Of a stretch of 9,207 nt of DNA, positions 1 through 7,122 are shown piece after piece; within the stretch, counting starts at the first letter, position 1, and the number at the start of each line of letters is the position of its first letter. The DNA is from Thermoanaerobaculia bacterium (lineage in GTDB: Bacteria; Acidobacteriota; Thermoanaerobaculia; Gp7-AA8), in the NCBI GenBank assembly GCA_023700825.1, contig JAMPYE010000154.1, forward strand, positions 1 through 9,207, written 5' to 3'. The translations under genes and the position numbers were made by a program. Under the pieces are notes generated by a model. That model did not search any database. It had not been told where the DNA came from and worked only from the letters and a program-made list of their open reading frames with translations.

Positions 1-30
1 ATCTTCAGGAACGAGTAGCGCGCACGATTC

Positions 31-58
31 GCAGGGGCACGGCACGCCGTGCCCCTGC
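31..58. repeat. GC-rich palindrome 1 (REP-like)
   Basis: Positions 31-42 (gcaggggcacgg) are perfectly complementary to 47-58, giving a 12-bp stem with a 4-nt loop at 43-46. No T-tract follows on either strand, so it is not a canonical intrinsic terminator. It lies beyond the stop of the minus-strand dehydrogenase gene and is the first of three palindromes within 120 bp. It resembles dispersed intergenic palindromes of high-GC genomes, but its copy number cannot be judged from one window. Confidence 0.6.
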
Positions 59-101
59 AGCCCGCGCTCCCTCCCGCCATCCCGAGCGAAGCGCCCCCTG
101 T

Positions 102-121
102 CCCCCGGCTGAAGCCGGGGG
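102..121. repeat. GC-rich palindrome 2 (REP-like)
   Basis: Positions 102-109 (cccccggc) pair with 114-121 (gccggggg) around a tgaa loop; the closing t110/a113 could also pair. The stem has 8-9 bp and no T-run follows. The form C5GGC-TGAA-GCCG5 looks like a dispersed repetitive extragenic palindrome rather than a gene-specific terminator. That is my inference from its shape and its place in a palindrome cluster. Confidence 0.6.
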
Positions 122-132
122 CTACCGATCCC

Positions 133-149
133 GTGCCGCTCCGCGGCAC
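133..149. repeat. Small palindrome 3
   Basis: Positions 133-138 (gtgccg) are complementary to 144-149 (cggcac) with a 5-nt loop. It is the shortest and least certain of the three palindromes downstream of the dehydrogenase gene. In sequence this GC-rich, a 6-bp stem may be chance. It is listed because it sits beside two stronger palindromes. Confidence 0.35.
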
Positions 150-170
150 CGAGCGGGGCGCGCGAACTAC

Positions 171-215
171 CTCTCGTCTCTCGCCCGTTCGCCTCTCGCC
201 CTTTCGCCTCTCGCC
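171..215 (-). repeat. Three-copy 15-bp tandem array abutting the gdh stop codon
   Basis: Read on the minus strand, three consecutive 15-mers follow the dehydrogenase gene: GGCGAGAGGCGAAAG (215-201), GGCGAGAGGCGAACG (200-186) and GGCGAGAGACGAGAG (185-171). Units 1 and 2 differ at one position. Each unit is itself two similar GGCGA-type halves. The first G of the array is the last base of the TAG stop (217-215), so there is no gap between coding sequence and repeat. Its function is unknown; it may be a slippage-generated intergenic repeat. Confidence 0.75.
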
Positions 216-3200
216 TAACTGTCCGCCAGCGCCCGCAGGTGTCTCACCGCCACCGTGATCATCGCGAGATCCATTGCCGCGACACCGCGGAGATCGCCGA
301 TGAACTGGTCGATGCGCGCCATCACGCCGGGTCGCGCCGCAAGCCAGCCGGTGACCGCGTCGCTCTGGTTCGATCCACCAGCCTCCAGAATCTTCGACGC
401 GATCCTGCCGTGGCAGGCGTAGGCGTCCTCGAGCAGCGCGTCGGCTGCGGCCTTCTGCCACGGGCTGTCACCGCCACCCGAGCGTGCTGCCGAGTAGAGA
501 CGGTCGAGCTGAAGCCTCTGGCCGAGCGCGAAATAGACGCGTCCCACATCTTCCGCGGAGAAACCGCCGTCGAGCGACATGCGAACGATGTCGAACGCCG
601 CGGCCAGTTTCTGAAGGCTCGCCAAACGCAGCGCGAGATCGGTGGGCAGCCCGCCCAGCTCGATGTCACGCGCCCTCGTGCGGACCTCCGCCCAATCACC
701 TTCCCCGAGCACGCCTGAAAGGGCGATGTGAAGCGCTGCAATTCGTGGCCGGAACTGGTCGATGCAGGTTGCGGTGTCGAGCACCGGATAGCGCCGCAGA
801 AGCCAGAGCGTGGAGCGCTCCACGAGACCCGCGATCTCCAGCATCATCTTCGTCTGGACCGCGGCCGGCACCTTGTTGTCGAGCGCCTCGATCGCGTGCC
901 AAAGGGTCTGCAGGTCGAACGCGTCGCGCGCAATCGTGTACGCCCGCGCGACGTCGCCCGGGCTCCGCCCGGTCTCCTCCATCATCTGGTGAAGGAAGGT
1001 CGGGCCGACGCGGTTGATCATCGCGTTCGTGACGCAGGTCGCGATGATTTCGCGGCGCAGGCGGTGTTTCTCGATCCCGGCGCGGAACTCCTTCTGCAGA
1101 GGCTTCGGGAAGTACGCCACGAGCTCGCGCTCGAGCACCGGGTCGTCCGGGGCATCCGAGGCAAGGAGCTCGTCGTAGAGGTGAATCTTGCTGTAAGCCA
1201 GCAGGATCGCGAGCTCCGAGCGCATCAGGCCGAGGCCTTCCGCCCGCCGCTCGACGAGCGTCTCGTCGTCGGGCAGCCCCTCGATCGCCCTGTCGAGCCT
1301 TCCTGCGCGCTCGAGGCTTCTGATGTACCGGCTCTGGAGATCGAGAGCGGCGACGCCCAGCGCTTCCGCCGCGGAGATCGCCTGCGTCTGCTCGTAGTTG
1401 TCGCGCAGCACTAGCCTGCCGACCTCGTCGGTCATGTCGGCGAGAAGCGTGAGCCTGCGCTCGGCGCTGAGCTCGCCCGCGGCGACGAGGCTGTCGACGA
1501 GAATCTTGATGTTGACCTCGTGGTCCGAGGTGTCGACGCCCGCCGAGTTGTCGATCGCGTCGGTGTTGATCCTTCCCGCGCCCGTGCGGCGTCCGGCGAG
1601 AGAGAACTCGATGCGGCCGCGCTGCGTGCAGCCCAGGTTCGCTCCCTCGCCCACCACCTTGCAGCGAAGCTCCGTGGCGTCGACGCGTAGCGCGTCGTTC
1701 GCCCTGTCCCGCGCGTCGGCCTGGGTCTCGTCGCTCGCCTTCACGTACGTGCCGATCCCTCCGAGCCAGAGCAAGTCGACGTCCGCCGTGAGCATCACCC
1801 GGATCATGTCGTTAGGCGCCAGCGTGTGCGACTCGAGCCCGAAGCGCTCTTTCACCTCGTCGGACACGGTGATCGACTTCAGCTTGCGATCGAAGATCGC
1901 CCCTCCCTTCGAGAGCACCCCGGCCGAGTAGTCCGCCCACGACGACCGCGGCAGGTTGAACAGCCGCTCGCGTTCGGCGAAGCTCGTCTCAGGGTCGGGA
2001 TCCGGATCGACGAAGATGTGCATGTGATTGAACGCGCCGACGAGCTTCGTGTGGCGCGAGAGCAGCATGCCATTCCCGAAGACGTCGCCCGCCATGTCGC
2101 CGACGCCGACGCAGGTGAAGTCGGTCGTCTGAATGTCGATCCCCGCGCCGTGCTCGCGGAAGTGTCGCTTGACCGCCTCCCACGCCCCCTTCGCGGTGAT
2201 GCCCATCTTCTTGTGGTCGTAGCCGACGGAGCCGCCCGAGGCGAACGCGTCGCCCAGCCAGAAACCGTAGTCCTTCGAAACTCCGTTCGCGATGTCGGAG
2301 AACGTCGCCGTCCCCTTGTCCGCGGCGACGACCAGGTACGGATCGTCAGGGTCGAGCCGCACGACGTCGCGGGGCGGGATGACGCTGGCACCGGCGAAAT
2401 TGTCGGTGATGTCGAGCATGCCGCGGAGCAGCGTCTTGTAGCATTCCACGCCTTCGCGCTGGAACTCCTCGCGGCCCGCCGGCGGACGCTTGAGCACGAA
2501 GCCGCCCTTGGAGCCTACGGGCACGATGACGACGTTCTTCACCATCTGTGCCTTCACGAGCCCGAGCACTTCCGTGCGGAAGTCCTCGCGGCGATCCGAC
2601 CAGCGGATGCCGCCGCGCGCTACCTTCCCGCCGCGAAGGTGAACCCCTTCCATCCGCGTCGAGTAGACGAAGATCTCGAACATCGGCCGCGGGCTCGGGA
2701 GCTCGGCGACCTGTTTCGAGTCGAGCTTGAAGGAGAGGTACTCCTTCCTCTCGCCCTTCGCGTCGCGCTGGTAGCAGTTCGTGCGCAGCGTCGAATCGAC
2801 CAGGTTCAGATACCTCCGGAGAATCCGGTCCTCGTCGGCGTTCGTGATCCCCTCGAGGCCGCTTTCGATCTGCTTGCGGATTCCACCCGCCTCGGCGCGC
2901 TGCTCCGGAGTGAGCGAGGGATCGAACTTGAGATGGAAGAGCCGGACCAGGTCGGCGGCGATCGACGGGTGGTTCGTCGCCGTCTGCTCCATGTATTGCT
3001 GTGAGAACGCGATCCCGGTCTGACGCAGGTACTTCGTGTAGGCGCGGAGGATGACGACCTCATGCCACTGAAGCCCCGCCTGCACGACCAGCCGGTTGAA
3101 GCCGTCGTCCTCCATCTCTCCCTTCCAGACGCGGCGCATCGCCTCGCGGAACGTCTCGCGGATGCCCTCGATGTCGATCGGGAAACCGTAGGTCTCGAGA

Positions 3201-5062
3201 TGGAAATCGCGGATGTGGACCTTGGTCGTCGCCGCCGGGAGATTCACGTCGAACGGAAGCACGAGGCTGACCTTGAGCCCCATGTTCTCGAAGTGCGGGA
3301 TCATCTCCGAGAGCGTGAGAACTTCGCCGCCGTGGATCAGCTTGCAGCGCAGTTCGCTCCCGTGGGCAAGCTGCCGCTCGTAGAGGTCGATCTGCAGCTC
3401 GCCGGTCGCGAGCAGGCTCTCGATGCCGTCGATGTCGATGACCGCCTCTTCTGCAGAAAAACGCTCCTGGAAGGCGACCGGAAAGGCATCGCCGTAGCGC
3501 TTGCAGACCTCGATCCCCTTCTCCTCGCCATGTCGCTCGACGAGCTCCAGCCGGAGGTTGTCGCTCCAGGTGCGGGCCGCGTTCGCGACGCGCGCTTCGA
3601 TCCGCTTTGCGTCGAACTGCGGGACCTTTCCCGGTGCCGTCCGAACGATGAAATGTCCGCGCGCGAGGGGCGAGTCGGTGATCTGCGTGTAGAAGGCCGT
3701 CACCGGCCCGGAAAACTCCTCTTCGAGAATCACACGGATCCTCTCGCGGACCGCCGACGAATAGCGATCGCGCGGAACGTACACGAGACATGAGACGAAA
3801 CGCTCGAAAATGTCCTTGCGGACGAAGAGCGCGATTCTCTGTCGCTCCTGCAACTGCAGGACTCCCATTGCGATCTCGAAGAGCTGGTCCTCGGTGATCT
3901 GGAACATCTCGTCACGCGGGAGCGTCTCGAGGATCTGCGCGAGCGCCTTGCCGTCATGGCTGGTGGCTCCTAGCCCGGCGCGTTCGATCGTGCGCTTCGC
4001 CTTGTGGCGAAGCAGCGGGATCTCGTGGACGCTCCGACTGTAGGCCGCAGACGTGAACAGGCCGAGGAACCGGTCCTCCCCAAGAAGGTTGCCCTTCTCG
4101 TCGAAGTACTTGATGCCGATCCTGTCCATGTGGACGGGGCGATGCACGGTCGAGCGACTGTTTGCTTTCGCGACGATGAGAAGGTCCCTGTTCCTCGCGA
4201 ACGCGCTGAACTCCGGGGCGAAGGGCTGCACGCCGCGCTCTTTCGACTCCGCCCGCACGTTCCGGAGCACGCCGAGGCCGGAGCCGTCGACGATGCGGAG
4301 AAAGTCCTTCCCTTCCTCGCTGTGGAACGTGTAGCGGCGATAGCCGATGAGCACGAAGTTGTTGTCGGCAAGCCAGCGCAGGAATTCGACGGACTCGTCG
4401 AGCTCGTCCTTCGGCGTCGGGGCGTGGCTCCTGACCACTCCTTCGATCACCTCGAGGAGACGCCGGCGCATCGGTTGCCAGTCGGTGACCGCGGCACGGA
4501 CGTCTTCGAGCACCGACGCGACGTCCTTCCGGATCGAGGCGAGGTCGGCCTCCGACGTCTCCTGGTCGATCTCGACGTGCATGTACGACTCCTGCACGAG
4601 CGTGGCGCCCGCGGGGGCGGTGACGCCGTCGCGGGCCAGACCGACGCGGCGCCCACTGGCGTCGCGATAGATCGAGAAGACCGGGTGAATCACGACGTGG
4701 ACGTTGCGGTCGAGGCGGCTGAACTCGGCCGTGACCGAGTCGACGAGGAAGGGCATGTCGTCGTTGGCGATCTCGACGACCGTGTGATTCAACGTCCAAC
4801 CTTCGCGTTCCTGCGATGGATTGAAGATCCGGACGATCGCCTCCCCGGGCTTGCGGGTCTCGGCGAGCTGCCAGAGCGTCATCGCTCCGCCGAGCAGCGT
4901 CTCCGGCTGGGTGTAGACCATGTCGTCCGGGGAGACCAGCCGGTAGTACTGGCGAACCCACTCTTCGGCATCGGTCGCTTCCGTCTGGGAGAGGCGCATC
5001 CTCGCCTGCCTCGCGAGAGAGTCGATCAGCTGCTGCTTTCTCTGTTCTTCGTTGGAAGCCAT
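215..5062 (-). CDS. gdh: NAD-specific glutamate dehydrogenase, large (~180 kDa) type
   Basis: Cytosolic enzyme that oxidatively deaminates L-glutamate to 2-oxoglutarate and ammonia using NAD+. The 1,615-residue product matches the usual length (about 1,600-1,650) of the large bacterial class. The first ~700 residues form the ACT/PAS-like regulatory half known for this family. The catalytic core is clear: KVARGGIRWSDR (about 813-824), VKNVVIVPVGSKGGF (841-855, with K852 in the position of the hexameric-enzyme catalytic lysine), VGVGDMAGDVFGNG (985-998, with catalytic-type D989), a nucleotide-binding VVGEGANLG (1136-1144) and INTDAIDNSAGVD followed by SDHEVNIKI (about 1165-1187). The reading frame stays open upstream to a GTG at 5221, but those 53 residues are translated repeat. 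ATG 5062 is preferred because AGGGAG lies 5 nt upstream and MASNEEQRKQQL is a normal start for the family. It follows the FHA phosphatase gene on the same strand after 173 bp. Confidence 0.96.
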   Translation of the reverse strand: MASNEEQRKQQLIDSLARQARMRLSQTEATDAEEWVRQYYRLVSPDDMVYTQPETLLGGAMTLWQLAETRKPGEAIVRIFNPSQEREGWTLNHTVVEIANDDMPFLVDSVTAEFSRLDRNVHVVIHPVFSIYRDASGRRVGLARDGVTAPAGATLVQESYMHVEIDQETSEADLASIRKDVASVLEDVRAAVTDWQPMRRRLLEVIEGVVRSHAPTPKDELDESVEFLRWLADNNFVLIGYRRYTFHSEEGKDFLRIVDGSGLGVLRNVRAESKERGVQPFAPEFSAFARNRDLLIVAKANSRSTVHRPVHMDRIGIKYFDEKGNLLGEDRFLGLFTSAAYSRSVHEIPLLRHKAKRTIERAGLGATSHDGKALAQILETLPRDEMFQITEDQLFEIAMGVLQLQERQRIALFVRKDIFERFVSCLVYVPRDRYSSAVRERIRVILEEEFSGPVTAFYTQITDSPLARGHFIVRTAPGKVPQFDAKRIEARVANAARTWSDNLRLELVERHGEEKGIEVCKRYGDAFPVAFQERFSAEEAVIDIDGIESLLATGELQIDLYERQLAHGSELRCKLIHGGEVLTLSEMIPHFENMGLKVSLVLPFDVNLPAATTKVHIRDFHLETYGFPIDIEGIRETFREAMRRVWKGEMEDDGFNRLVVQAGLQWHEVVILRAYTKYLRQTGIAFSQQYMEQTATNHPSIAADLVRLFHLKFDPSLTPEQRAEAGGIRKQIESGLEGITNADEDRILRRYLNLVDSTLRTNCYQRDAKGERKEYLSFKLDSKQVAELPSPRPMFEIFVYSTRMEGVHLRGGKVARGGIRWSDRREDFRTEVLGLVKAQMVKNVVIVPVGSKGGFVLKRPPAGREEFQREGVECYKTLLRGMLDITDNFAGASVIPPRDVVRLDPDDPYLVVAADKGTATFSDIANGVSKDYGFWLGDAFASGGSVGYDHKKMGITAKGAWEAVKRHFREHGAGIDIQTTDFTCVGVGDMAGDVFGNGMLLSRHTKLVGAFNHMHIFVDPDPDPETSFAERERLFNLPRSSWADYSAGVLSKGGAIFDRKLKSITVSDEVKERFGLESHTLAPNDMIRVMLTADVDLLWLGGIGTYVKASDETQADARDRANDALRVDATELRCKVVGEGANLGCTQRGRIEFSLAGRRTGAGRINTDAIDNSAGVDTSDHEVNIKILVDSLVAAGELSAERRLTLLADMTDEVGRLVLRDNYEQTQAISAAEALGVAALDLQSRYIRSLERAGRLDRAIEGLPDDETLVERRAEGLGLMRSELAILLAYSKIHLYDELLASDAPDDPVLERELVAYFPKPLQKEFRAGIEKHRLRREIIATCVTNAMINRVGPTFLHQMMEETGRSPGDVARAYTIARDAFDLQTLWHAIEALDNKVPAAVQTKMMLEIAGLVERSTLWLLRRYPVLDTATCIDQFRPRIAALHIALSGVLGEGDWAEVRTRARDIELGGLPTDLALRLASLQKLAAAFDIVRMSLDGGFSAEDVGRVYFALGQRLQLDRLYSAARSGGGDSPWQKAAADALLEDAYACHGRIASKILEAGGSNQSDAVTGWLAARPGVMARIDQFIGDLRGVAAMDLAMITVAVRHLRALADS

Positions 5063-5067
5063 TGCAT

Positions 5068-5073
5068 CTCCCT
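5068..5073 (-). promoter_or_regulatory. Ribosome binding site of gdh
   Basis: Minus-strand AGGGAG lies 5 nt before ATG 5062. It decides the start: the alternative GTG at 5221 begins inside a tandem array, has no comparable site, and would add 53 low-complexity residues. Confidence 0.75.
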
Positions 5074-5091
5074 GAGTTGTTTGAGAGCCGG

Positions 5092-5119
5092 AGTTTATCC
5101 GTTCTGAGGGCCGGGTAAA
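5092..5119 (-). promoter_or_regulatory. Candidate sigma-70-like promoter for gdh
   Basis: On the minus strand TTTACC (5119-5114, four of six matches to TTGACA) is followed after 16 nt by TAAACT (5097-5092, four of six matches to TATAAT). A start about 7 nt downstream would give a leader of roughly 20-25 nt containing the AGGGAG site. The matches are modest and hits of this quality occur by chance. If real, the dehydrogenase could be transcribed independently of the phosphatase gene upstream. Confidence 0.3.
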
Positions 5120-5243
5120 GTCCTGAGTGCCGAGTCCTGAGTGCCGAGTCCTGAGTGCCGAGTCCTGAGTGCCGAGTCCTGAGTGCCGAGTGCTGAGTGC
5201 TGAGTCCTGTGTACTCAGCACTCAGGCCTCAGCACTCAGGACT
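5119..5243. repeat. Heptanucleotide tandem array with an orientation switch
   Basis: Plus-strand positions 5119-5209 are exactly 13 consecutive heptamers of the form agtNcYg. Ten alternate agtcctg/agtgccg (a 14-bp higher-order period); these are followed by agtgctg, agtgctg and agtcctg. From 5210 to 5243 the same family continues inverted: on the minus strand from 5243, AGTCCTG, AGTGCTG, AGGCCTG, AGTGCTG, then a degenerate AGTACA. The array fills most of the gap between the phosphatase and dehydrogenase genes and overlaps the last codon and stop of the phosphatase. It resembles the heptamer STRR arrays described in cyanobacteria in form only, not in sequence. Confidence 0.92.
5193..5225. other. 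13-bp hairpin at the array's orientation switch
   Basis: Positions 5193-5205 (ctgagtgctgagt) are perfectly complementary to 5213-5225 (actcagcactcag), with a 7-nt loop at 5206-5212. It arises where direct and inverted heptamers meet and starts 10 nt past the phosphatase stop codon. There is no T-tract on the minus strand, so it is not a standard intrinsic terminator. It might stabilise the phosphatase transcript 3' end or attenuate readthrough into the dehydrogenase gene, which is inference. Confidence 0.6.
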
Positions 5244-6870
5244 TCCTTTCGCGGGTGATCGCGAGGATCGTCACGTCGTCGTGCTGCTCGGCACCCGACA
5301 GGAACGACGACACCGCCATGTCGACGGCCGCGACGATCTCGTCCGCCCCACTGAAATGCCGCCCTCGCAGAGCCTTCGCGATCCCTTCGGATCCGAGCAG
5401 GTCTCCCGTGGCGTTCTCCGCTTCGGCAACCCCGTCCGTGAAGAGCACCAGCGAGTCGCCGGGGCCGAGTCGAAGAGACTGGTCACGGTACGCAGAGTTG
5501 GAGAATACGCCCATCACGATGTCGGTGTCGCCCGCCTCGACCACGCCCGACGCGCTGAACACCAGGGGCGGGAGATGACCGGCGTTCGCGAAGCGGATCT
5601 CGCCGGGGGTCGCGGGGTCGATGAGCCCGGCAAAGAGCGTGACGAACTTCGCGGGACCGAGTCTCGGGGCGAGAATGCCGTTGAGCTTCGCCACGAGTTC
5701 CGACGGCTCCGGATCCTGCGACGCGTAGATGTTGAACGCCATGGCGAGGCTCGACATCAGCAGCGCGGCAGTGATTCCCTTCCCGCTCACGTCGGCGATC
5801 ACGAAGTAGACGCGACCGTCGGGGCGAACGACGAAGTCGTAATAGTCGCCGCTCACCATGCTCGCGGGCCGATTGAGCCCGGCGAGACGGTAGCCGGAGA
5901 CCTCGGGAGCCTCGGCCGGGAGGATGCGGCTTTGCACCACGTAGGCGGTGCGAAGCTCCTCGTCGATCCGCTGCTTGAGCAACGACTCCTCGCGGAGACG
6001 CGTCGTGTCGAGCTTCATCGCGGCGAGCCGGGAGATCTGGCCGACGAGCCGGACGTCGTCTTCGCCGGCGTCGCGCTGGCCCATGAGGAAATCGACATAG
6101 ATGACGCCGAGGACCGTGTCTTCGACCAGGAGCGGGGCGCAGAGCGCCGAGCGGATCCGCTGGCCGACGATCGACTTCGCCTGCGAGAGCTTCTCGTTCA
6201 GCCCGACGTCGAGGATCGAGACGATCTTCTTCTCCTCCACGACTTCGTTCAGCAGCGTGCGGCTGAGCACGAGATCGGAGACGTCGTCCTCGTCCTTGCG
6301 GCGAACCTTGATCGTGTCGAAGCCGCCGCGCCCGCGGCCGAAGAGGGCAAGCGCGGCACGTGATGGCTGGAGCATTTCGACCACGCGATCGAGAATGAAA
6401 TCGAAGAGCTCGCCGAGCGGCCGGTCCTCGAGCAGTTCCATCGCTAGCTTGTTGACCGCCTGAACGCGTTCGAACGCCGCCTGCGACGCCTGCCCTTCGG
6501 CCAGGGCGTCCCTCAGGCGCACGGAGTTCGTCGTCTTCTGCGAAGTCGCTTCGACGGCGAGGAGCCGGTCGGTGCGCGTCACGCCGAACAGGATCTCGGT
6601 CTCACCGATCCGGATCGAGTCGCCGGCGCGGAGCGGAACCGGCGACTTCACCGGCACCCCGTTCAACCAGGTTCCGTTGGCACTTCCGCAGTCGAGGAGC
6701 ACCCACCTCTCGCCGTCCTCGCGGAACTCGATGTGCTTGCGGGAGAGAAACCGGTCGTGGATCTGAAGGCTGCATTCGGGCGAACGGCCCATCGTCAGGG
6801 ATTGACCGGCGAGCGTCCGGCGGATCGGCTCCTCCCCAGGGGGATAGACGACGATATCGGGATTCGTCAT
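5236..6870 (-). CDS. FHA-GAF-SpoIIE/PP2C serine phosphatase
   Basis: Predicted cytosolic signalling protein of 544 residues with no signal peptide or membrane segment. An N-terminal FHA domain (about 6-95) shows GRS (28-30), SRKH (43-46) and SANGTWLNG (63-71), the residues that bind phosphothreonine. A GAF-like sensor (about 140-285) contains SALCAPLLVEDTVLGVIYVD. A signalling helix (about 285-320) leads to an RsbU/SpoIIE-type phosphatase domain (about 320-540). All its metal-binding aspartates are present: SGDYYD (D342, D345), IADVSGKG (D360), LFTDGV (D479) and HDDVT (D531, D532), so it should be active. Relatives dephosphorylate anti-anti-sigma factors, but no partner gene is in the window. 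ATG 6870 (MTNPDIVVYP) is chosen because the 46 upstream in-frame residues are low-complexity and precede the FHA fold; the ribosome site here is weak. The final Ser codon and TGA lie within the heptamer array. The next gene downstream is gdh. Confidence 0.93.
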   Translation of the reverse strand: MTNPDIVVYPPGEEPIRRTLAGQSLTMGRSPECSLQIHDRFLSRKHIEFREDGERWVLLDCGSANGTWLNGVPVKSPVPLRAGDSIRIGETEILFGVTRTDRLLAVEATSQKTTNSVRLRDALAEGQASQAAFERVQAVNKLAMELLEDRPLGELFDFILDRVVEMLQPSRAALALFGRGRGGFDTIKVRRKDEDDVSDLVLSRTLLNEVVEEKKIVSILDVGLNEKLSQAKSIVGQRIRSALCAPLLVEDTVLGVIYVDFLMGQRDAGEDDVRLVGQISRLAAMKLDTTRLREESLLKQRIDEELRTAYVVQSRILPAEAPEVSGYRLAGLNRPASMVSGDYYDFVVRPDGRVYFVIADVSGKGITAALLMSSLAMAFNIYASQDPEPSELVAKLNGILAPRLGPAKFVTLFAGLIDPATPGEIRFANAGHLPPLVFSASGVVEAGDTDIVMGVFSNSAYRDQSLRLGPGDSLVLFTDGVAEAENATGDLLGSEGIAKALRGRHFSGADEIVAAVDMAVSSFLSGAEQHDDVTILAITRERKS

Positions 6871-6885
6871 GACGGCGATCCGTCG

Positions 6886-6891
6886 ATTGTA
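6886..6891 (-). promoter_or_regulatory. Possible -10 element of the FHA phosphatase gene
   Basis: Minus-strand TACAAT (five of six matches to TATAAT) lies 15 nt before ATG 6870. No convincing -35 hexamer is seen 16-19 nt further upstream, and the implied leader would be very short. This agrees with the lack of a clear Shine-Dalgarno, but the call remains weak. Confidence 0.25.
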
Positions 6892-7079
6892 CCGTGCGCC
6901 CTCAGGGGAAGTGGAATGCCAGGCCGAATCGCGCGGGGCAACGAGGAGACGCCCGGGGCCGAGCCCGGCTGATCCGGCGTGCCGGGACGAGCCGAAATTC
7001 AGGACCATGTCGTTTCAAGCTGGACGCCCCACCCGCCGTCACCCCTCTTCGTGACACCCCGCACAGCCCCGTGTCCACG

Positions 7080-7100
7080 CCCGGCGATTCAATCGCCGGG
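7080..7100. repeat. Perfect 9-bp palindrome in the tnaA leader
   Basis: Positions 7080-7088 (cccggcgat) pair perfectly with 7092-7100 (atcgccggg) around a 3-nt tca loop. It ends only 6 nt before the tnaA ribosome binding site, so in mRNA the hairpin would stand next to the ribosome landing area without masking it. It could be another dispersed palindrome, a transcript-stabilising 5' hairpin or a regulatory site. The sequence alone does not decide. Confidence 0.6.
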
Positions 7101-7106
7101 AAGTCC

Positions 7107-7113
7107 GGAGGAG
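7107..7113 (+). promoter_or_regulatory. Strong ribosome binding site of tnaA
   Basis: GGAGGAG lies 9 nt before ATG 7123 and is an almost complete anti-16S match. It decides the start against an in-frame GTG at 6979, which would add 48 Pro-rich residues not found in tryptophanases. Confidence 0.85.
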
Positions 7114-7122
7114 CCACCGTAC

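Noticed and set aside
1..18. In-frame codons ending in TAG at 16-18, as the possible 3' end of a plus-strand gene entering from the left
   Set aside because: Only five codons are visible, too few to show coding character. Only the sequence to the left could decide.
1826..3004. A 392-codon plus-strand open frame opposite the dehydrogenase gene
   Set aside because: It is the antisense shadow of a strongly conserved coding region in high-GC DNA. The translation is Arg/Ala/Val-rich with no recognisable domain and no ribosome site. Similar shadows lie at 3062-3793, 4004-5107 and 5197-6363.
5119..5243. CRISPR array interpretation of the intergenic repeats
   Set aside because: Units are 7 bp, contiguous and without spacers, and no cas genes are near.
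7007..7054. A 15-codon frame (MSFQAGRPTRRHPSS) upstream of tnaA as a possible leader peptide
   Set aside because: It has no Trp codon, no properly spaced ribosome site and none of the spaced Trp/Asp/Pro features of TnaC.
7038..7055. Inverted pentamers gtcac-N8-gtgac as a possible operator or CRP-like site
   Set aside because: The arms are only 5 bp and in the opposite polarity to TGTGA-N6-TCACA; such short inverted repeats are expected by chance.
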